Positions 6,917-10,666 of a stretch of DNA of 10,666 bases are shown here, piece by piece. The stretch is taken from positions 1 through 10,666 of the forward strand of contig NZ_JAGYZD010000036.1 of assembly GCF_018371055.1 (NCBI RefSeq). The letters run 5' to 3'. Numbering within the stretch: the stretch's first letter is position 1; each line of letters begins with the position of its first letter. The DNA is from Finegoldia magna (lineage in GTDB: Bacteria; Bacillota; Clostridia; Tissierellales; Peptoniphilaceae). Below the pieces are notes generated by a model. It saw only the letters and a list, made by a program, of their open reading frames with translations, searched no databases and was not told the DNA's origin. Made by a program: the position numbers and the translations under genes.

Positions 6917-7872
6917 AAGACTTTACCGTTAAATTGAACTCGTTCATTACCCATAAACTCACTTATTTGTAAACTTCCCTCAACATCAAAAACTTCACGC
7001 TTAATTAAATCTTCAAGTAAATCTGCTTGATTAAACAATAAAACTTCAACACCCTTTGGTAGAATCAATTTTAAATGCTGCGATTCACTACCCATAACTT
7101 GATAGCTTACATATTTCATATCAACATGCAAAAGCCCAACTGGTTTAGTAAAGCCTTGACCGAAAGGCTCATACACTTTGAGTTCTTTACAGAAATCATA
7201 ATATAAACTAGCTGGAGTAAATAAACCATCTTCGCTTACAGTAAAAATTTCATAATCGTAAATATCAGAATTATCTTGAGGACTACCTTCGGATTCTTTA
7301 ATAATTTCTTTTACTTTTAAATCAACAGCTTCATTTAATCTTTCAACCTCGTCTATATCCTTAAAAGAACAACCGAAAGCACATTCATGACCTAATATTG
7401 TAAAATCTTGTAAATTTGTGATAGATGAAAACCAATAAGGGCTTCTACCAGAACCAGATAAACTACTATAATTCAAAACAAAAGTAGGTAGACCTGTAGT
7501 ACTCATAACGGAGTTTGCGAGTAAACCTAAAAGTCCAGGTTGAGCATCTGTGAAATAAACATAAATAGAGCTATTATCAAGAGGTGTCAATTCAGAAAGA
7601 TATTTTTTAACCAAATCTTTACGTTCTTCGTTTAAATCATGAAGTTTAGTTATAAACTTATCAGGATCCTTGGCTAAAAATAAACCAAAAGCAAACTTCA
7701 TATCTTCTGCCAATCTTTTCACAGAGTTAAAAGTCGGCGCCAGATAGAAAGCGTAAAAATCTTCGTTGACTTCATCGCCTATTTTTTTATATTCGTCTCT
7801 GTAACGTCTTAAAAGAGTTTTATAATTCTTAAAAGCCCTATCTAAAGGTCTTCTACGGTATACAAAAGTATG
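6910..7872 (-). pseudogene. RecJ-like single-strand exonuclease, 5'-truncated: DHHA1 and OB domains only
   Basis: The open frame runs from 7872 down to TAG 6910-6912 (320 codons) and is blocked upstream by TAG at 7873-7875 and further stops. Translated from its edge it reads TFVYRRRPLDRAFKNYKTLL...FYLAPTFNSVKRL, aligning with the RecJ stretch before and around 'APRINAAGRL'. Next come a DHHA1 domain (PGLLGLLANSVMS..., SGSGRSPYWF near 7450, GHECAFGCSF near 7375-7390) and the RecJ OB domain (YEPFGQGFTKPVG near 7145-7180, HLKLILPKGVEVLLF). RecJ degrades single-stranded DNA 5' to 3' in recombination and repair. The manganese-binding DHH domain (roughly 250-300 residues) is missing, so no nuclease activity is expected. 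The only in-frame start candidate, GTG 7720-7722, lies inside a conserved block with no ribosome binding site. The gene appears cut by the mobile element to its right. A divergent phage- or ICE-type DHH protein is an alternative origin to housekeeping RecJ. Confidence 0.85.
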
Positions 7873-7890
7873 CTAGTGATGCTTAGTTAC
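7856..7890. other. Junction of recJ-like gene and mobile element; candidate attachment site
   Basis: Recognisable RecJ-like coding sequence ends here, and all minus-strand frames beyond it hit stops. The break falls at an imperfect dyad, GTATACAAAAGTATGC (7858-7873: arms GTATAC/GTATGC around AAAA). A short dyad around the crossover is common in serine-integrase att sites. The exact crossover cannot be set without the other end of the element or an empty site. Confidence 0.4.
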
Positions 7891-7962
7891 AAAAACTTAG
7901 AGACAAAGAGATAGATTCTCCTTAAAGAACAGTATCATTATATAAAAATCAAATATTATATT

Positions 7963-8008
7963 AGGCCTATTGGTATTTGCACATAAATACTGATAGGTCT
8001 TTTTTTAT
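7963..8008 (+). terminator. Strong + strand terminator with no gene upstream
   Basis: A 16-bp stem with G-U pairs (7963-7978 with 7985-8000) and loop GCACAT is followed by eight T (8000-8007). No + strand gene lies between it and the recJ junction. Before the stem on the minus strand there is no T-run, so it works only on + transcripts. It probably terminates a gene at the other end of the element when that element is circular. Confidence 0.88.
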
Positions 8009-8135
8009 CTAAATTTTTTAATTATTAAATTATTTAATTTTTACTCAAAGTTACTCCATATGTCCTAAGGAATATAGAGGAAAGAAAAATAAGGTTAAAA
8101 ATAGCCTTAATTTCTTTGCCTGTGATATAGGAGGT
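8009..8135 (+). promoter_or_regulatory. AT-rich leader with TTACTC repeats, a hairpin and RBS upstream of the recombinase operon
   Basis: After an AT-rich tract (8012-8040), TTACTC occurs at 8041 and again at 8051, one helical turn apart. A hairpin with core TAAGGTTA/TAGCCTTA (8090-8097/8102-8109, loop AAAA) extends with one mismatch and one bulge to 8081-8117. It ends about 12 bases before AGGAGGTGG (8129-8137), the ribosome binding site of the next gene. No convincing -35/-10 pair could be chosen. Confidence 0.4.
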
Positions 8136-8140
8136 GGAGT

Positions 8141-8350
8141 ATGAGAGTAGAAAAGTTTGAAGGTGAAAAAGAAGTTGTAAAGACTGAATATACAGAAAGA
8201 GATTTAAAAGCAGAGCTTAACTTTTATCTATCAGATAAGTTCATCCAAGACCTATTTCTTTTAGATGAAATTAGTCTTGAAGAATATAGAAAAATTAGGA
8301 GAGAAAACATTAAAAGATTTAGACCTATTCTTTCAGAATTATTGCTATAA
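8141..8350 (+). CDS. Small SHOCT-like protein preceding the serine recombinases
   Basis: This is a 69-residue acidic/basic helical protein with ATG directly after a strong AGGAGGTGG site. The C-terminal half (LYxxDKFIQDLFLLDEISLEEYRKIRRENIKRFRP) matches the short two-helix SHOCT-like pattern 'L...G.Is.eEy..ir......f.p'. As I recall, small proteins of this kind often lie just upstream of tandem serine recombinases in clostridial prophages and conjugative elements. The function is unknown; a recombination directionality factor or accessory DNA-binding protein is conceivable but not shown by any motif. The gene is probably cotranscribed with the recombinase gene 59 bases downstream. Confidence 0.65.
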   Translation: MRVEKFEGEKEVVKTEYTERDLKAELNFYLSDKFIQDLFLLDEISLEEYRKIRRENIKRFRPILSELLL

Positions 8351-8409
8351 GACTTGATAAATACTCACTTGTACGGGAATATAGCACTAAGAGAAAGAGA
8401 GGTGAGACG

Positions 8410-9972
8410 ATGAAAAAGATAACCAAAATAGAAGCAAATCAAAAAGAAGAATCAATATTAAGAGTCGCTGCCTATGCAAGAGTATCGACAGATGAGGAAG
8501 CTCAGCTTGTAAGTCTTAAAACGCAAAAAGCACACTACGAAAAGATGATATCTGAGAACAAGACATATACATTTGCGGGTTTATACTTTGATGAAGGCAT
8601 CACGGGAACCAAGAAAGAATGTAGGGACGGTCTCTTAAAAATGTTAAAAGACTGTGAAGATGGAAAAATAAACTTTATCCTAACCAAATCCATCTCAAGG
8701 CTTGCAAGAAACACAACAGATTGTTTGGAAATCGTAAGAAGACTCCTTGATTTAAACATTGGTATCTATTTTGAAAAAGAAAACATTGATACAAGAACCA
8801 TGGAAAGTGAATTGATGCTATCCATACTTTCATCCCTGGCAGAAAGTGAATCCAGGTCTATTTCAGAAAATAACAAATGGTCTATAAAGAAAAGATTTCA
8901 AAATGGAACGTTCATTATATCAATCCCGCCCTATGGTTATGAGAAAATAGATGGAAAGATGGTAGTGAATGAAGAAGAAGGAAAAATAATAAAAGAAATA
9001 TTTAAACAGTATCTTTCAGGTAAGGGAACGCATAAAATTGCAGAAGACTTAAATAAAAGAAAGATTAAAGGACAAAAAGGAGCAAAATGGCATGGGTCAA
9101 CTATAAACGGAATCTTAAAAAATGAAAAATATATAGGCGATGCCATCTACCAAAAAACTTTTACAGATGAAAGTTATAGAAGACACAAGAATAATGGAGA
9201 AGAAGACCAATATAAAATTATAGATTGCCATGAAGCAATAGTAAGTAGAACGGATTTTGAAAAAGTACAAGACTTAATAAAGATAAGGGCTATAGCAAAA
9301 GGAAATGGAGAAAACACAAAAAGATACCAAAATAGATATAGCCTATCGGGGAAAATAAAGTGCGGAGAGTGTGGCTCAACCTTTAAAAGGAGACATCACT
9401 ATAATGGCAAAGATAAATATATAGCTTGGACTTGTAGTGAGCACCTAAAAGATATCACTAAGTGTTCTATGAAGTTTATTATAGACAAGGACATAAAACT
9501 AGCTTTTGTGACTTTAGTAAACAAGCTAGTCTTTGGAAAAGATAGTATCTTAATGCCACTCTTAGAAACATTAAAGAGAGTAGATAGCAAGGAAGAAGTT
9601 GCGAAGATAGAAAAAATAGAAGAAAACCTAGAAAAACTAAAGGAAAGAAAAGAAGTTTTAAACAAACTAATAACTTCAGGAGTTTTAGATGCAAGTATTT
9701 ACGCAAAAGAAAGCAGTGAAATTTCAAGTGAAGAAAGTTATCTACTCAAAGAAAAGGAAAGAAATAAAAAAGCCATTCTTGGAAATGATGAAGAAATAAG
9801 AGAACTTGAAAAACTAATAGGAGTCTTAGATAAAAGTAAAATGTTTGATCATTTTGAAGATGACTTGTTTGAAGAAGTTATTGACCACATCCAAGTTTTT
9901 AATAGAGAGACTCTGGATTTTTATTTAAAGTGTGGACTTGTATTAAGAGAGGAAGTGAAAGAAGATGTCTAG
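8410..9972 (+). CDS. Large serine recombinase (site-specific integrase/excisionase)
   Basis: This 520-residue recombinase should cut and rejoin att sites through a covalent 5'-phosphoserine link, inserting and excising the element. The N-terminal resolvase domain (about 17-160) has nucleophile S26 in [11 protein letters not shown], the FDEGITGT loop and the FILTKSISRLARNTTD active-site motif with its arginine. A Recombinase (PF07508) DNA-binding domain follows (about 175-285: PPYGYEKIDG, GTHKIAEDLNKR, ILKNEKYIGD). A zinc ribbon has C318-x2-C321 and C342/C352. A lysine/glutamate-rich coiled coil (about 395-465) probably controls synapsis, and the end FEEVIDHIQVFNRETLDFYLKCG is typical of the family. 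Length and domains are complete. The stop overlaps the next start by 8 nt. GAGAGGTGAG lies just upstream of ATG 8410. Confidence 0.95.
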   Translation: MKKITKIEANQKEESILRVAAYARVSTDEEAQLVSLKTQKAHYEKMISENKTYTFAGLYFDEGITGTKKECRDGLLKMLKDCEDGKINFILTKSISRLARNTTDCLEIVRRLLDLNIGIYFEKENIDTRTMESELMLSILSSLAESESRSISENNKWSIKKRFQNGTFIISIPPYGYEKIDGKMVVNEEEGKIIKEIFKQYLSGKGTHKIAEDLNKRKIKGQKGAKWHGSTINGILKNEKYIGDAIYQKTFTDESYRRHKNNGEEDQYKIIDCHEAIVSRTDFEKVQDLIKIRAIAKGNGENTKRYQNRYSLSGKIKCGECGSTFKRRHHYNGKDKYIAWTCSEHLKDITKCSMKFIIDKDIKLAFVTLVNKLVFGKDSILMPLLETLKRVDSKEEVAKIEKIEENLEKLKERKEVLNKLITSGVLDASIYAKESSEISSEESYLLKEKERNKKAILGNDEEIRELEKLIGVLDKSKMFDHFEDDLFEEVIDHIQVFNRETLDFYLKCGLVLREEVKEDV

Positions 9973-10381
9973 ACTATGTTATGGCTATAACATAATAGAC
10001 GGAAGATTAGAAGTTCAGGAAAATGAAGCTGAGAATATAAGAAAAATCTTTAAAAACTATCTTGCAGGCAATGCTCTTATAAAGTCAGCAGACCTTGCAG
10101 GTTTAAAGAAAAATAGTTCAAGTGTTAAAAAAATATTAACCAACGAAAAATATTTAGGAAATGATATCTATCCTAAAATAATAGATAGAGAAAGCTTTGA
10201 AAAGGCAGGTCAAATTCTAAAGGAAAGGGCAGTGGCCATGGGACGAGTTTGGGAAAAGGAAGAGAAGATTATTAAAGTTCCTTGTAAGTTTAGATATAAG
10301 GAGGTAGAGACTTTGCCTATAGATCCTTTTGAGAGAGCAAGTTATAAGTATAGGTTAATCGAGGTGATAGATGATGAATAG
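9965..10381 (+). CDS. Short recombinase-like protein: 'Recombinase' DNA-binding domain without catalytic domain
   Basis: This 138-residue protein matches only the PF07508 Recombinase region of large serine recombinases: [32 protein letters not shown] at its start, a reduced helix-turn-helix ([18 protein letters not shown]), then [31 protein letters not shown]. The serine catalytic domain, the zinc ribbon and the coiled coil are all absent. It is not a decayed fragment: it has its own ATG at 9965 overlapping the upstream stop (ATGTCTAG), a purine-rich ribosome binding site (GAGAGGAAGTG) and no frameshift. Its stop overlaps the next recombinase start. It could be a DNA-binding or accessory subunit acting with the flanking catalytic recombinases. 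That role is inferred. Confidence 0.8.
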   Translation: MSRLCYGYNIIDGRLEVQENEAENIRKIFKNYLAGNALIKSADLAGLKKNSSSVKKILTNEKYLGNDIYPKIIDRESFEKAGQILKERAVAMGRVWEKEEKIIKVPCKFRYKEVETLPIDPFERASYKYRLIEVIDDE

Positions 10382-10666
10382 CAAGGTTATAGTAATACCG
10401 GCGAAGAAGAAAAAAGGAAATTCCATAAAGGAATCAGAAAAGAAAAAACTAAGAGTCGCTGCCTATGCGAGGGTATCAACAGATAGTGATGAACAAGCAA
10501 CTTCTTATGACACTCAAGTAGACCACTACACAAATTATATTAAGAGAAATCCAGATTGGGAATTTGTGGGAGTTTTTTCTGATGAAGGAATCAGTGGAAC
10601 ATATACCAAGAAAAGAGCTGGCTTTAATAAAATGATTGAAGAAGCCATGGAAGGAAATATCGACTA
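10374..10666 (+). CDS. Second catalytic serine recombinase, N-terminal part; runs off the window
   Basis: The frame is open from ATG 10374 to the last base (97 complete codons). An in-frame ATG at 10371 is a possible alternative start, but GAGGTG (10361-10366) is better spaced for 10374. The lysine-rich N-terminus is followed by the resolvase catalytic motif [19 protein letters not shown], with nucleophile S35, and by the FSDEGISGT loop and [19 protein letters not shown], the standard next block of large serine recombinases. The start overlaps the stop of the preceding short recombinase-like gene by 8 nt. The remainder, including the rest of the active site and the DNA-binding domains, lies outside the window, so completeness cannot be judged. 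Confidence 0.93.
   Translation, partial: MNSKVIVIPAKKKKGNSIKESEKKKLRVAAYARVSTDSDEQATSYDTQVDHYTNYIKRNPDWEFVGVFSDEGISGTYTKKRAGFNKMIEEAMEGNID

Noticed and set aside
6910..7722. A complete 270-residue protein starting at GTG 7722
   Set aside because: RecJ-like homology continues in frame upstream to about 7870 and the GTG has no ribosome binding site, so this is the remains of a longer gene.
8012..8040. AT-rich tract as a replication origin
   Set aside because: There are no iterons or DnaA boxes and no replication gene in the window; only two TTACTC copies are seen.

Overview
The window is AT-rich, strongly Shine-Dalgarno-driven, low-GC Gram-positive DNA. The mix of clostridial-type prophage genes, a CWB2/CAP surface protein and clustered large serine recombinases suggests an anaerobic Firmicute, probably a Peptoniphilaceae/Tissierellia member (Finegoldia, Anaerococcus or Peptoniphilus type). 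The genus is inferred, not shown.

Layout. (1) Positions 1-3922 are the right-hand end of a prophage late operon on the + strand: the C-terminal part of a tail hub/tip protein, a tail fibre or adsorption-type protein, a holin and a Cpl-7-type amidase endolysin, closed by a strong terminator. The genes overlap or nearly abut, as expected for one late transcript. (2) Positions 3923-4468 are non-coding. They hold a compact ~220-bp block of interlocking inverted repeats (3950-4173) with TA dinucleotides at its edges, followed by a long AT-rich leader with two clear palindromes and a promoter. (3) Positions 4469-7872 look like host-type DNA: a secreted CWB2+CAP surface protein (+) converges on a shared bidirectional terminator with an operon on the minus strand. 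That operon is a RecJ-like DHH nuclease gene translationally coupled to a CPBP intramembrane protease gene. The recJ-like gene is only a C-terminal half: its reading frame stops abruptly at 7873 and the catalytic DHH half is absent. (4) From about 7873 to the right edge is the start of a second mobile element: an orphan + strand terminator, a small SHOCT-like protein and a tandem set of serine-recombinase genes. These are a full-length large serine recombinase, a short catalytic-domain-less 'Recombinase'-domain protein, and the N-terminus of a second catalytic recombinase that runs off the window. The three recombinase genes overlap by 8 nt each.

Interpretation. The simplest reading is that a serine-recombinase-driven element, prophage or ICE, is inserted into the recJ-like gene, with its recombinase module just inside the junction. 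A different prophage, or a relative, ends about 4 kb to the left, leaving a short island of host DNA between two mobile elements. The recJ missing half should lie at the far end of the right-hand element if that element is intact. The points most worth a second look are this recJ junction, the recombinase triplet with a non-catalytic middle member, and the pseudoknot-ordered inverted repeats beside the left prophage end.
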